Positions 54,310 to 62,537 of a stretch of DNA of 64,000 bases are shown here, in pieces (positions within the stretch are counted from its first letter, which is position 1; each line of letters opens with the position of its first letter). A model generated the notes under the pieces. That model made no database searches. It saw only the letters and a program-made list of their open reading frames with translations, and was not told the origin of the DNA. This stretch comes from Xanthomonas sp. DAR 34887 (lineage in GTDB: Bacteria; Pseudomonadota; Gammaproteobacteria; Xanthomonadales; Xanthomonadaceae), in contig NZ_CP162490.1 of assembly GCF_041245805.1 (NCBI RefSeq), positions 4,875,001-4,939,000 on the forward strand. Direction: 5' to 3'. A program made the translations under genes and the position numbers.

Positions 54310-55193
54310 CAAGTGATGTCAGGCAGGTCGATGCCCGCCCGTTCCGCCCGACGGCTACGCGCCGGATCGCGCAGCGCCAGGGAGGCGGCCAACGCGTCGA
54401 CGACGACGAGTTGGGCCAGGCGGCTCGCCGCAGCGGCCATCTGCGCCGGCAACGGCGCGCCGCCCACCGCGACCGCGATGTCCGCCAGGTTCGCCAGCGG
54501 CGTGCCGTACTGATTGGTGATCGCGATGAGCGAGGCGCCGGCGGAGGACGCCGCATCGGCGATGGCGAGCGTGCTCGAGGTGCGCCCGGTCGAACTGACG
54601 GCGATGACGGCATCTCCCGGGCCCAGCAGCCGCGTTGCGATCATCGCCGACAGATAGTCGGGAATGCCGATCGTCGTCACGCCCACCGCACGCAGACGGA
54701 AGACCGCGTCCGCGGCGACCGTCGCCGAGGGACCGGCACCGAACACGATCACCTGGCGGGCGGACAGGAGCGTCTCGACCGCCCTGTCGAACGCAGCGAG
54801 TTCGACTGCCCCGCCAAGCGCGGTCAGGGCCTCGCTGCCTGCGCGGGCGCAGGCGTCCAGCACCGCGGCCGACGTCGCGTCCGCGGCCAGCGCTTCGGGT
54901 GGCGCGAAGAACCGGGTGGTACCGCGGGCGCGGGCGATCTCCATTTTGAGTTCGGCGAATCCGCCGAACCCGATCGCCCGCGCGGCGCGGACCACGCTCG
55001 GCGGCGACACGCCGGCGCGGGCGGCGACCTGCGCCGCGGTGCTCGCCCCGACAAACAACGGGTCGGCAAGCAACAGCGCGACGACTTTGGCCTCGCTCGC
55101 AGCGAGATCGCCGCTGCGCGCCTGGATGTTCCCGATCAGTTGCACCAGTCGCGCATCGACTTCCGTAACGGCGTTACATTTATTTTTCTTCAT
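54309..55193 (-). CDS. MurR/RpiR-family transcriptional regulator
   Basis: The 294-residue repressor has an N-terminal HTH_6 domain (about 12-85; LAASEAKVVALLL, ASTAAQVAARAGVSPPSVVRAARAIGFGGFAELKMEI) and a C-terminal SIS sugar-phosphate-binding domain (about 125-255; VIVFGAGPSATVAADAVFRL, VIAVSSTGRTSSTLAIADAA). It should respond to a phosphorylated sugar or related metabolite. Its own start codon lies inside a palindrome (55191-55212), so autoregulation is likely, together with the divergent reductase gene. Confidence 0.92.
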   Translation of the reverse strand: MKKNKCNAVTEVDARLVQLIGNIQARSGDLAASEAKVVALLLADPLFVGASTAAQVAARAGVSPPSVVRAARAIGFGGFAELKMEIARARGTTRFFAPPEALAADATSAAVLDACARAGSEALTALGGAVELAAFDRAVETLLSARQVIVFGAGPSATVAADAVFRLRAVGVTTIGIPDYLSAMIATRLLGPGDAVIAVSSTGRTSSTLAIADAASSAGASLIAITNQYGTPLANLADIAVAVGGAPLPAQMAAAASRLAQLVVVDALAASLALRDPARSRRAERAGIDLPDIT

Positions 55194-55212
55194 ATGTAAT
55201 ATGTTACATATG
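55165..55212. promoter_or_regulatory. Two GTAAC/GTTAC operators at the RpiR start
   Basis: A 22-bp palindrome with arms CATATGTAA and TTACATATG (55191-55212) overlaps the RpiR ATG. A second, GTAACGGCGTTAC (55165-55177), lies within its first codons. Both share TGTAA/GTTAC half-sites. They are placed to block both the regulator and the divergent reductase gene. Confidence 0.7.
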
Positions 55213-55277
55213 TCGTGCGGGAATCACCACCACCGCTTGAGCATTTGCTCCGCAGCACGGCGAAGGAGTCCGTTTCA

Positions 55278-56174
55278 ATGAACACCCCATGCGATGCAGC
55301 AATCGCCGTCCTGGGACCAGGTGCCATCGGCACCACCATCGCCGCGGCGCTGCACGAAGTGGGCCGCACGCCCCTGCTGTGCGGCCGTACGCCGCGCGAT
55401 CGGCTGACGCTGTGCGATGGCGAGCGAGCGATCGTGGTTCCCGGCCCGGTTCGGACGGATCCAGCGCGCATGGAGCGGCCGGTCGATCTCGTCTTTCTGG
55501 CAGTCAAGGCGACACAAACCGCGGCAGCCGCAGCATGGCTCGCGGCCTTGAGCGGGCCGGACACCGTCGTGTGCGTCCTGCAGAACGGGGTAGAGCAGGT
55601 GCAGAACGTCGCCCCGCATTGCCCACGTGGGTGCATCGTTCCGGTTGTCGTCTGGTTTCCTGCGCAGACGCAATCCGACGGATCGGTGCACCTGCGCGGC
55701 GACGTGCGCATCAGCCTGCCGGACACATCGGCGTCCCACGTCGTGGCGGCGGCGCTGCAAGGCACGCGCTGTTCGGTAGATCTGGCCGCGAACTTCAGCT
55801 CTCTGGCGTGGCGCAAGCTATTGCAGAACGCGGCAGCCGGCCTCATGGCGCTCGCGCAGCGGCGCTCGGGGATGTTCGGCCGGTCCGACATCTCCAGGCT
55901 CACCCTGGATTATCTGCAGGAGTGTCTGAGCGTGGCCCGCGCCGAGGGCGTAGAACTGGGCGAGGAGGTGCCGCAGGCGATCCTCGACAGCTTCCAGGCT
56001 GCTCCCGCCGACATGGGCACCTCCATCCTGGCGGATCGCCAGGACGGCCGGCCCCTGGAATGGGATATCCGCAATGGCGTCATCGCGCGTCGCGGACGGG
56101 CGCACGGCATTGCCACGCCCATCAGCGATGTCGTGGTGCCGCTTCTTGCGGCGGCGAGTGACGGTCCTGGCTGA
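55278..56174 (+). CDS. 2-dehydropantoate 2-reductase-like oxidoreductase
   Basis: The 298-residue protein has the N-terminal NADP-binding motif AVLGPGAIGTTIAAAL, the KATQT lysine region (VFLAVKATQTAAAAAWL) and the NGVEQV block, then the C-terminal helical domain with WRKLLQNAAAGLMAL. This is the ApbA/PanE family. AAGGAG lies 10 bases before the ATG. Because it is divergent from a sugar-phosphate-type regulator and an exporter, it may reduce another 2-keto compound rather than make pantoate. Housekeeping PanE is usually elsewhere; this is inference. Confidence 0.85.
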   Translation: MNTPCDAAIAVLGPGAIGTTIAAALHEVGRTPLLCGRTPRDRLTLCDGERAIVVPGPVRTDPARMERPVDLVFLAVKATQTAAAAAWLAALSGPDTVVCVLQNGVEQVQNVAPHCPRGCIVPVVVWFPAQTQSDGSVHLRGDVRISLPDTSASHVVAAALQGTRCSVDLAANFSSLAWRKLLQNAAAGLMALAQRRSGMFGRSDISRLTLDYLQECLSVARAEGVELGEEVPQAILDSFQAAPADMGTSILADRQDGRPLEWDIRNGVIARRGRAHGIATPISDVVVPLLAAASDGPG

Positions 56175-56202
56175 CGCGGTATCGAACTGCAGTTTTGTGC
56201 CG

Positions 56203-56236
56203 CAAAAAAAACGGGCCGGCAAGCCGACCCGTCTTT
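56203..56236. terminator. Bidirectional terminator
   Basis: ACGGGCCGGC-AA-GCCGACCCGT forms a 10-bp stem with one mismatch, flanked by AAAAAAAA on the left and CTTTTG on the right. It ends the plus-strand reductase gene and the minus-strand entericidin-like genes. Confidence 0.8.
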
Positions 56237-56254
56237 TGTCACCGAGCGCGAGGC

Positions 56255-56389
56255 TCAGTTCTTGGCGGCGTCTTCGACCTTCTCGCCGGCGCTCTTCACG
56301 TCCTTGCCGGCACCGGCAACCGTGTTGCAGCCCGACAGCAGGCCCACCGAAAACATCGCCAGCAGCATCCACGCAAAAGTACGCTTCAT
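56255..56389 (-). CDS. Entericidin-like lipoprotein, 44 residues
   Basis: The small protein reads MKRTFAWMLLAMFSVGLLSG then C, a lipoprotein signal with the lipobox LLSGC, and a mature part NTVAGAGKDVKSAGEKVEDAAKN. This matches the entericidin A/B family (EcnAB), short lipoproteins proposed to influence membrane stability and bacteriolysis in stationary phase. It is followed by a bidirectional terminator and preceded by a paralogue 103 bp upstream on the same strand. Confidence 0.88.
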   Translation of the reverse strand: MKRTFAWMLLAMFSVGLLSGCNTVAGAGKDVKSAGEKVEDAAKN

Positions 56390-56492
56390 AGGTCTCACTC
56401 CTTCCTTACTTGGTCATGGGAGCGCGGCGTGTGGCCGCGCGGGGTTACGCATTGGGTGTCTCAATCAACGCCAAGCCACTGCGGACGATCGA

Positions 56493-56645
56493 TCAGCACT
56501 TGCCGTCGCTGCAGTCGTCGGCCTTGTGTTCGACCTTGTCGCCGGCCTTCTGCATGTCCTTGCCCGCACCGGCGACGGTGTTGCAGCCAGTGAGCATGCC
56601 CGCAGAGAACAGGGTCAGCATCGTCAGGGTGAGCAGTCGCTTCAT
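56493..56645 (-). CDS. Entericidin-like lipoprotein, 50 residues
   Basis: The second small protein reads MKRLLTLTMLTLFSAGMLTG then C, with the mature NTVAGAGKDMQKAGDKVEHKADDCSDGKC. The core (GCNTVAGAGKD) is identical to the downstream paralogue. It differs by a C-terminal extension with two cysteines (C-S-D-G-K-C) that could form a disulfide or bind metal. Together the two resemble the ecnA/ecnB pair. Confidence 0.88.
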   Translation of the reverse strand: MKRLLTLTMLTLFSAGMLTGCNTVAGAGKDMQKAGDKVEHKADDCSDGKC

Positions 56646-56786
56646 CGTGGAGTCCTCGCAGTGGATCGGTCTGGGTGGTCGCGATAGCCGATGCCAAGCT
56701 ACCGTCTGGCGGTGAATCTGACCTTGCGACTGTGGATTTCACGTGAATGAAGCGCGGCAATATTCAGCTTCGTGTCGAAACCGCCT

Positions 56787-57710
56787 TCAATCGCGCATCA
56801 GCGTGGACTTGCCGAACAGGCTCTCGACCAGGTCCACTGCCAGTTCGGCGGTCAGATTGCGATGGTCCAGCACCGGATTGAGTTCGACGATGTCCAGCGA
56901 GCCCATGCGCCCGCTGTCGGCGATCATCTCCATCACCAACTGCGCTTCGCGGTAGTTGGGGCCGCCGGGCACCGTGGTGCCGACGCCCGGCGCGATGCTG
57001 GGGTCGAGGAAGTCCACGTCGAAGCTGACGTGCAGGTGGGTGTCGGCATCGAGTCCGTCCAGCGCCGCCTCCATGGTCCGCTTCATGCCCATCTCGTCGA
57101 TGTAGCGCATGTCGTACACGTCGATGCGGTGCTGCTTGATCAGCCGCTTCTCGTCCGGATCCACCGAGCGGATGCCGATCTGGCGGACCTGGTCCGGACG
57201 CAGCGCCGGCGCGGCGCCGCCCAGTTCGGTCAGCGCCTGCGGTCCCAGCCCGCACAGGCAGGCCACCGGCATGCCGTGCACGTTGCCCGACGGCGTCACT
57301 TCGCTGGTATTGAAGTCCGAATGCGCATCCAGCCACAGCACCCGCAGCTTGCGCCCCTGTTCGCGGCAATAGCGCGCCACCGCGGTGATCGAGCCGATAC
57401 CCAGGCAATGATCGCCGCCGAGCATGATTGGCATGCGTCCGGCACGCAGCTCGGCGTAGCTGGCTTCCATCAGTGCGCGATTCCAGGCCACCACTTCGTC
57501 CAGATGGCGGTAGCCGCCGACCGGGGATTGCCATGGATTGCGCGGACCGTCGAGATTGCCCAGGTCGCGCACCTCGATGCCGCGATTGGCCAGCGCCTCG
57601 TGCAGGCCGGCGATGCGCAGCGCCTCCGGCCCCATGCGCGCGCCACGGTGGCCGGCACCGATGTCGGTGGGAACGCCGATCAGGGAGACCGGCAGAAAAG
57701 AGGAATTCAT
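56787..57710 (-). CDS. rocF: Arginase
   Basis: The 307-residue enzyme hydrolyses arginine to ornithine and urea. It carries the di-manganese motifs GGDHC (98-102), DAHSDFNT (128-135) and SFDVDFLDP (229-237), and the His of NVHGMP (143-148), at the positions of true arginases rather than agmatinases. I chose the ATG at 57710 (MNSSFLPVSLIG), which gives the conserved start; AATTCCTCTTTT codons follow. No other arginine-catabolic genes are adjacent. Confidence 0.92.
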   Translation of the reverse strand: MNSSFLPVSLIGVPTDIGAGHRGARMGPEALRIAGLHEALANRGIEVRDLGNLDGPRNPWQSPVGGYRHLDEVVAWNRALMEASYAELRAGRMPIMLGGDHCLGIGSITAVARYCREQGRKLRVLWLDAHSDFNTSEVTPSGNVHGMPVACLCGLGPQALTELGGAAPALRPDQVRQIGIRSVDPDEKRLIKQHRIDVYDMRYIDEMGMKRTMEAALDGLDADTHLHVSFDVDFLDPSIAPGVGTTVPGGPNYREAQLVMEMIADSGRMGSLDIVELNPVLDHRNLTAELAVDLVESLFGKSTLMRD

Positions 57711-58532
57711 GCAGACGCGCTCCAACGAAAAATGTGCGCCAGTCTAGCGAGCCGGGCATGGCGCGACTTGCGGCGTCGCAGCAGGCAGCGCTCGCGCGGA
57801 CAGTGGTGGTGAAGTGACACATGTCCGCTGGGTCGAACGCCGCGCAGCGTCTCGCTGGGTGTAGGTGCGCGAGGCGTCGCCTGCACCCTCCTCCGTCCCT
57901 TCGGGGACCTTCCCCCAAAAGGGGGCCATGGTCCCGAGGGAGAAGGGAACAGCCGCTAGCCCTTCTCCCCTCGGCAGTCGGCAGTTGTGCCTGTTTCGAA
58001 AACAAGGGGTCAATGCGTGAGAGGCACAGAGCGAGTGCAGGCGTGATCGAGACGAGCATTCAACGGCTGCGGCACGTGGCAAGCGCTCAGTCCTCCCGGC
58101 AGCGCTGGCCTTCCTCGCTTGGCGCATCCCGACAAAGGAGTTGCAGAAGACCTCGCTGCGCGTATCCACGACGCGCGGTTGGATCTGCTCGGTGCAGCCA
58201 CACACACATTCTCGAAGAATGCGTCGGGCAGCTCGAATGACAGATCCACGTCGTCACCGGCTGCCGGCACAAGCCGGCGATCGTGCCCATCGTCAACGAC
58301 CGCAACTACGATCGCGTGCCCGCACTGTGCAACGAGGCAAGCGCGCAAGGCGCGGCCGATTTCCTTCGTCGACCGCACAATGCCGGCGAGGCGGCGCGTA
58401 GAGGCTGAATGGCGCGATCGCAGCGGCCACCGACGGGCTCAGGAAACACCGGCCTCTGATCGGCGCAGCGGCGCATTACAGAGGCAGCGCGCGCCGCGCC
58501 AGTGGCGCGGACAGGGACATGGCAACTAAAGA
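57711..58532. other. Non-coding stretch with repeat and gene scraps
   Basis: About 820 bp without an intact gene. It holds a hairpin-forming repeat (57888-57966). Around 58230-58400 a plus-strand frame reads KPAIVPIVNDRNYDRVPAL with no start and an early stop, which looks like the remains of a coding sequence I cannot name. Confidence 0.45.
57888..57966. repeat. Copy of the CCCTC...GAGAAGG intergenic repeat
   Basis: ACCCTCCTCCGTCCCTTCGG, a central CCCCCAAAAGGGGG stem, and GAGGGAGAAGGGAACAGCC match the ends of the element found inside nrdJb (12312-12353), with a longer centre. This is an ordinary intergenic site for the element. Confidence 0.6.
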
Positions 58533-58608
58533 TGGTGCCGCTTATCCGAATCGAACGGATGACCTACTGTTTACAAGACAGTTGCTCTACCAACTGAGCT
58601 AAAGCGGC
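58533..58608 (-). tRNA. tRNA-Thr (anticodon TGT)
   Basis: The minus strand reads a full cloverleaf: acceptor GCCGCTT pairing with AAGCGGC, D-arm AGCTCAGTTGGTAGAGC, anticodon arm CTGTCTTGTAAACAG with TGT, T-arm ATCCGTTCGATTCGGAT, discriminator A and encoded CCA. It decodes ACA and other threonine codons. It lies alone between the repeat-rich spacer and the SPOR-domain gene. Confidence 0.97.
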
Positions 58609-58700
58609 AAGACGGATTGCAGCGCCATTGCGCGACCGCCGCAGTCTACCTGCTTGCGGGCCGCAACGGCGTCCCACGGCTGCGTGCCGCGGCGCGCATT

Positions 58701-59555
58701 CTAGCGCAGCGTGGCGCAGTCCAGCGCGCGCTGCCGCGCCGCGCCGAGTTGCCGGCGCAAGGCCGTGGCCTGCGCCGCATTGCCGGCGCGCAGGTCCAGC
58801 CACCAGCGCGACTGGCCGCTGCCACCGCTGGGAATCAGATCGACGTTGAAGCCGGCCCGGGCCAGCTCGGCCTTGCGGCGTTCGGCGCCTTCACGGCTGC
58901 GGTACTGGCCCAGGGCGATGGCGTTGCCGGTGTCGCCCTGGCGGACCGGGTAGTAGTCGCGGATACCGGCAGCGACGATGCGATCGACCGCGGCCTTGAC
59001 CCCGTCCTCGCCACCGATGGTCGGCAGCAGCACGCGGAAGCTGGTGGCGTCGTCGTCGCCGACCTCGCGCAGGCGCGGGCGCGGTGCGGCGGTGCCGAGC
59101 GCGGCCGCCGCGGTCTCGGCCGCGGCGCGGTCCGGATACGGCCCCAGGCTCAGGCACACCGGGGCCGCGGCAGGCTCGGCGGCGACGGCTGCGGCGCTGG
59201 GCACCTTGGGCGGCGGTGTCGCGGCGGCCGCGGCAGGTGCTGCGGGTGCTGCGGTCGCCGGCACTTCGGTAGGCGCGGGTGCGTCAGCCGCCGGAGCACT
59301 GGCGGCCGGAACGGCCGTGGCCGGCGCGGGTGCGGCGCTGGCGGCAGGAGTCGGTGCCGCCGCGGAAGCGATCGGGGCCGAAGACGCAGGCTGCGGCACG
59401 GCTGCGGACGCCGCCGGCACCAGTTGCAGCGTCGCCACCCCGGCCGGCAGCGCCGGCATCGGTTCCGGCACCGGGGTCTGCGGCTGCGTCGCCCACCACA
59501 GCGCGACGCCGAGGTTGAGGATGGTCAGGACGACGAGCAGGGCGCGGACGAGCAT
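58701..59555 (-). CDS. SPOR-domain membrane protein
   Basis: The 284-residue protein has an N-terminal membrane anchor (about 3-22, VRALLVVLTILNLGVALWW), a long Ala/Pro-rich periplasmic linker (about 30-130) and a C-terminal SPOR-like domain (about 135-280: VCLSLGPYPDRAAAETAAAAL, YYPVRQGDTGNAIALGQYRSREGAERRKAELARAGFNVDLIPSG). SPOR domains bind denuded septal peptidoglycan. It follows coaX closely (9 bp gap), a common arrangement birA-coaX-SPOR in xanthomonads. Confidence 0.88.
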   Translation of the reverse strand: MLVRALLVVLTILNLGVALWWATQPQTPVPEPMPALPAGVATLQLVPAASAAVPQPASSAPIASAAAPTPAASAAPAPATAVPAASAPAADAPAPTEVPATAAPAAPAAAAATPPPKVPSAAAVAAEPAAAPVCLSLGPYPDRAAAETAAAALGTAAPRPRLREVGDDDATSFRVLLPTIGGEDGVKAAVDRIVAAGIRDYYPVRQGDTGNAIALGQYRSREGAERRKAELARAGFNVDLIPSGGSGQSRWWLDLRAGNAAQATALRRQLGAARQRALDCATLR

Positions 59556-59564
59556 GCGCGGATT

Positions 59565-60305
59565 CTACCCGGCGGACCCGGCCGCGGCGTGTGCCTGCGC
59601 CCACAGCGCCAGCCCGTCGAGCACCAGCGACGGCCGCTGCTCGGCGGCCGGCAATGCGTGCAGCAACGGCGGTACGCCACCGCCGTGCAGCAGCAGCCGC
59701 GGCCGCCGCGCCAGCAGCGCCTCGCCCTGCTGCAGGCTGCGTTCGATCAGCGCCAGCGCCGCGCCGTCGCAACCGGAGACCAGCGCATCGGCGGTCTCGG
59801 CGGCGAACTCGCGGTAGTCGCCGCCCTCGGCCGGCAGTTGCGCCGCACGCTGCTGCAGCGCCTGGCGCATCGTCGTCGGCGACGGTGCGATGCGCCCGCC
59901 GTGATGCAGGCCGTCGCGATCGAGCAGATCCACGGTCAGCGCGGTGCCGACGCCGACCACCAGCACATCGCCCTCGCCATGCGCGGCGAGCAGCGCCAGG
60001 AAGCGGTCCACGCCGAACTTGTGCGGCTGCGCATAGGCGATGCGCACGCCGGCGCAGACCGCCTCGGTGCGCGCCACCCGCACCTGCGCGAAGCGGCTGC
60101 GCAAGGCATCCAGCACGGTGGCAGTCAGCGCCGGCGCGGCGACGCTGGCGACATAGGCGGTGTCGCCGCGCGGCAGCGCCGCCACCGCGGCCGCGTCCAT
60201 CGCTTCGGCACCGTGCGGCCAAGCCTGCACCGCCGCGGCGCGGCCGCGTTCCAGCGCGGCGAACTTGAAGCGCGAATTGCCCAGGTCGAACAACCAGTCG
60301 CTCAT
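59565..60305 (-). CDS. coaX: Type III pantothenate kinase
   Basis: The 246-residue enzyme phosphorylates pantothenate, the first step of coenzyme A synthesis. The ASKHA-type motifs are visible: phosphate-1 loop FDLGNSRFKF (6-15), FGVDR (97-101) that binds pantothenate, VGVGTALTVDL (117-127) with catalytic D126, and GGRIAPS. Its ATG overlaps the birA stop (ATGA). Confidence 0.95.
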   Translation of the reverse strand: MSDWLFDLGNSRFKFAALERGRAAAVQAWPHGAEAMDAAAVAALPRGDTAYVASVAAPALTATVLDALRSRFAQVRVARTEAVCAGVRIAYAQPHKFGVDRFLALLAAHGEGDVLVVGVGTALTVDLLDRDGLHHGGRIAPSPTTMRQALQQRAAQLPAEGGDYREFAAETADALVSGCDGAALALIERSLQQGEALLARRPRLLLHGGGVPPLLHALPAAEQRPSLVLDGLALWAQAHAAAGSAG

Positions 60306-61273
60306 GCCGGCCTCACGCTGACTTCGCCGGCATGCAGCGGACGCTCGCCATCGGCGAAGGCGACCCGCAGCGCGCCGTCCTCGGCCAGGCCCAACGCCAC
60401 GCCCTCGCGGGCGACGCCGCCGTCGTCGATGCGGATCGCGCGCCCGGCGAGCAAGTCCAGCGCCGCGTAGCGCGGCAGGAACGGCGCCAGGCCCTGCGCG
60501 TCGAACAGTGCCAACGCCGGCAGCAGATGCGACAGCACCGCGGCGGCGATCGCGTTGCGCGAGACCTCGGCGTCGCCGCCGGCCAGCGTGGCCAGGTCGG
60601 TCCACGGCTGGTCAATGCTCGCGGCGCTGGCCGCCGGCATGCGAACGTTGAGTCCCAGGCCGATCACCGCGCGCGCCGGCCCGGCGAATTCGCCGCCACC
60701 TTCGACCAGCAGGCCGCCGAGCTTGTGCCCGTCGGCGAGCAGGTCGTTCGGCCATTTCAGCCCGACCGTGGCGAAACCGGCCGCGCGCAGCGCCTCGGCC
60801 ACGGCCACGCCGGCGGCCAGGCTTAGCCCGCCCAACCGGCCCAGCCCGCCGTCGAAGCCGCGCGCCACCGACAGGTACAGATGCGCCGCCAGCGGCGAGG
60901 CCCAGACCCGGCCACGGCGACCGCGGCCGCCGGTCTGGCGCTCGGCCAGCAGCACCTCGCTGCCGCGCGCCGGCGCCGGCCGCGCCAGCAGGGTGCTGTT
61001 GCTGGAGGCCAGGCTCCAGGCGATCTCGAGTCCGGCCAGTTCGTCGCGCGCGGCCGGCGCCAGCGCGGCGCGGATGCGCTCGGCCTCGAGCAATTCCAGC
61101 GGCCGTGCCAGCCCGTAGCCCTCGCCGGCGCGACCCTCGATCTCCACCCCGGCTGCGCGCAGGCCCTGGATGCGCTTCCACACCGCGGCCCGGGTCAGCC
61201 CACACGCACGCGCCAGGGCGTCGCCGGAAAGGCGGCCCTGGCTGAGCCGGGCCAGTAATTCGCGCTCGTCCAC
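60302..61273 (-). CDS. birA: Biotin--protein ligase / biotin repressor
   Basis: The 323-residue bifunctional protein has an N-terminal winged helix (about 1-60: GDALARACGLTRAAVWKRIQGLRAAGVEIE), the ligase core with the biotinyl-AMP loop GRGRRG (117-122), KWPND (173-177) and K184 (HKLGGLLVE), and a C-terminal SH3-like domain (270-323). It attaches biotin to the carboxylase carrier protein and may repress biotin synthesis genes. It leads the birA-coaX-SPOR operon. Confidence 0.95.
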   Translation of the reverse strand: MDERELLARLSQGRLSGDALARACGLTRAAVWKRIQGLRAAGVEIEGRAGEGYGLARPLELLEAERIRAALAPAARDELAGLEIAWSLASSNSTLLARPAPARGSEVLLAERQTGGRGRRGRVWASPLAAHLYLSVARGFDGGLGRLGGLSLAAGVAVAEALRAAGFATVGLKWPNDLLADGHKLGGLLVEGGGEFAGPARAVIGLGLNVRMPAASAASIDQPWTDLATLAGGDAEVSRNAIAAAVLSHLLPALALFDAQGLAPFLPRYAALDLLAGRAIRIDDGGVAREGVALGLAEDGALRVAFADGERPLHAGEVSVRPA

Positions 61274-61392
61274 GCCGATTCCATCGCCTCGAATCGGAAA
61301 ATTATGCGGGAAGCGCCGTCCCCGCGCCCAGCGCCGGCCCTGCGCGGGGTGAAAAGCGCGTTAGAATCGCGATTCACCGCCGTTCGCCCTGG

Positions 61393-61674
61393 ATGCCGAC
61401 GATGCGCCGTTCCCTGCCGTGCCTGATCCTGCTGTTGCTCCCGCTGGCCGCCGTGCACGCGTCCGAAGCGCTGGTGAGCAAGCAGCGCAACGACTGCGTC
61501 TACGCCGACAGCACCGACGCGGACGCCGCCCAGGCACGTCCGGCATCGACGGCGCGCCCGCCCGCCGCTGCGGCCAAGCCGGCGGCGCCGAGCGGCGGCG
61601 GCAGCGACAGCGACCTGGTGCCGCGCCTGCGCATGCCCAAGTGGCACAGCTTCCTGCCGGGGATGTTCCGCTGA
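61393..61674 (+). CDS. Small secreted protein upstream of mtfA
   Basis: The 93-residue product has a signal peptide (about 1-23; LILLLLPLAAVHASEA) and a short mature part with two charged ends around an Ala/Pro linker, ending PRLRMPKWHSFLPGMFR. I do not recognise a family. An ATG three codons in (61402) is an alternative start. Its stop overlaps the proposed CTG start of mtfA. It is divergent from birA. Confidence 0.65.
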   Translation: MPTMRRSLPCLILLLLPLAAVHASEALVSKQRNDCVYADSTDADAAQARPASTARPPAAAAKPAAPSGGGSDSDLVPRLRMPKWHSFLPGMFR

Positions 61675-62429
61675 TCCCACGCTGGTTGCGCCGGCTGCTG
61701 CCGGCGCCTGTTGCGATCGACGAGGCGACCTGGCAGCTGGCGCGCCAGCGCTGCGCGTGGGTGGCGGCACTGGATGCGGAACGCGAGCAAAGACTGCGCA
61801 CGCTGGCCACGCAGTTCCTGCAACGCAAGACCATCTCGCCGCTGGACGGGCTGACCCTGGATGCGGCGCAGCGCACCGTGCTGGCGGTGCTGTGCTGCCT
61901 GCCGTTGCTGGAGTTCGGCGTCGAGGGACTGCGCGGCTGGTCGCAATTGCTGGTGTACCCGGACGCGTTCCGCGTGCAGCGCAGCCATGTCGATGCGGCC
62001 GGCGTGCTGCACGAGTGGGAAGACGAACTGATCGGCGAATCCTGGGACAGCGGCCCGCTGATCCTGTCCTGGGCCGACGTGCAGGCCGATCTGGACGACC
62101 CGCATGCCGGCTACTGCGTGGCGGTGCACGAGATGGCGCACAAGCTCGACGTGCTGGACGGCGCACTGGACGGCACGCCGCCGCTGCCGCGCGACTGGCA
62201 GCGACGCTGGGCCGAGGACTTCCAGCGCACCTACGACGCGTTCTGCAAGCGCGTGGACCGCGGCCGCAGCAGCGAGATCGATGCCTACGCCGCCGAGGCC
62301 CCGGAAGAATTCTTCGCCGTGGTCAGCGAATACCACTTCTCCGCACCGCAGCGGCTGCAGCGCGAGATGCCGGAGGTGGCCGCGCATCTGACACGGTTCT
62401 ACGGACGCTCCCCATTCGCTGCCGCATAA
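61671..62429 (+). CDS. mtfA: MtfA-like zinc peptidase (M90 family)
   Basis: The 252-residue protein has the zinc motif HEMAHKLD (153-160) and a downstream glutamate block APEEFFAVVSEYHF, as in MtfA (DgsA anti-repressor) peptidases. MtfA inactivates the sugar regulator Mlc in enterobacteria and has aminopeptidase activity. No ATG or GTG is usable at the start: the frame begins with CTG overlapping the previous stop (CTGA), with GGGGA 7 bases upstream; a TTG at 61686 is the alternative. Confidence 0.85.
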   Translation: MIPRWLRRLLPAPVAIDEATWQLARQRCAWVAALDAEREQRLRTLATQFLQRKTISPLDGLTLDAAQRTVLAVLCCLPLLEFGVEGLRGWSQLLVYPDAFRVQRSHVDAAGVLHEWEDELIGESWDSGPLILSWADVQADLDDPHAGYCVAVHEMAHKLDVLDGALDGTPPLPRDWQRRWAEDFQRTYDAFCKRVDRGRSSEIDAYAAEAPEEFFAVVSEYHFSAPQRLQREMPEVAAHLTRFYGRSPFAAA

Positions 62430-62537
62430 GCGCTCGGCATGCGCGCGTGCGCAGGCGGCGATCGCGGCATGACCAACGTCCTACAGCAGCGATTTCAACC
62501 AAGACAAGCGCAGTGGCGAACTTTACGGCTTCGGATG

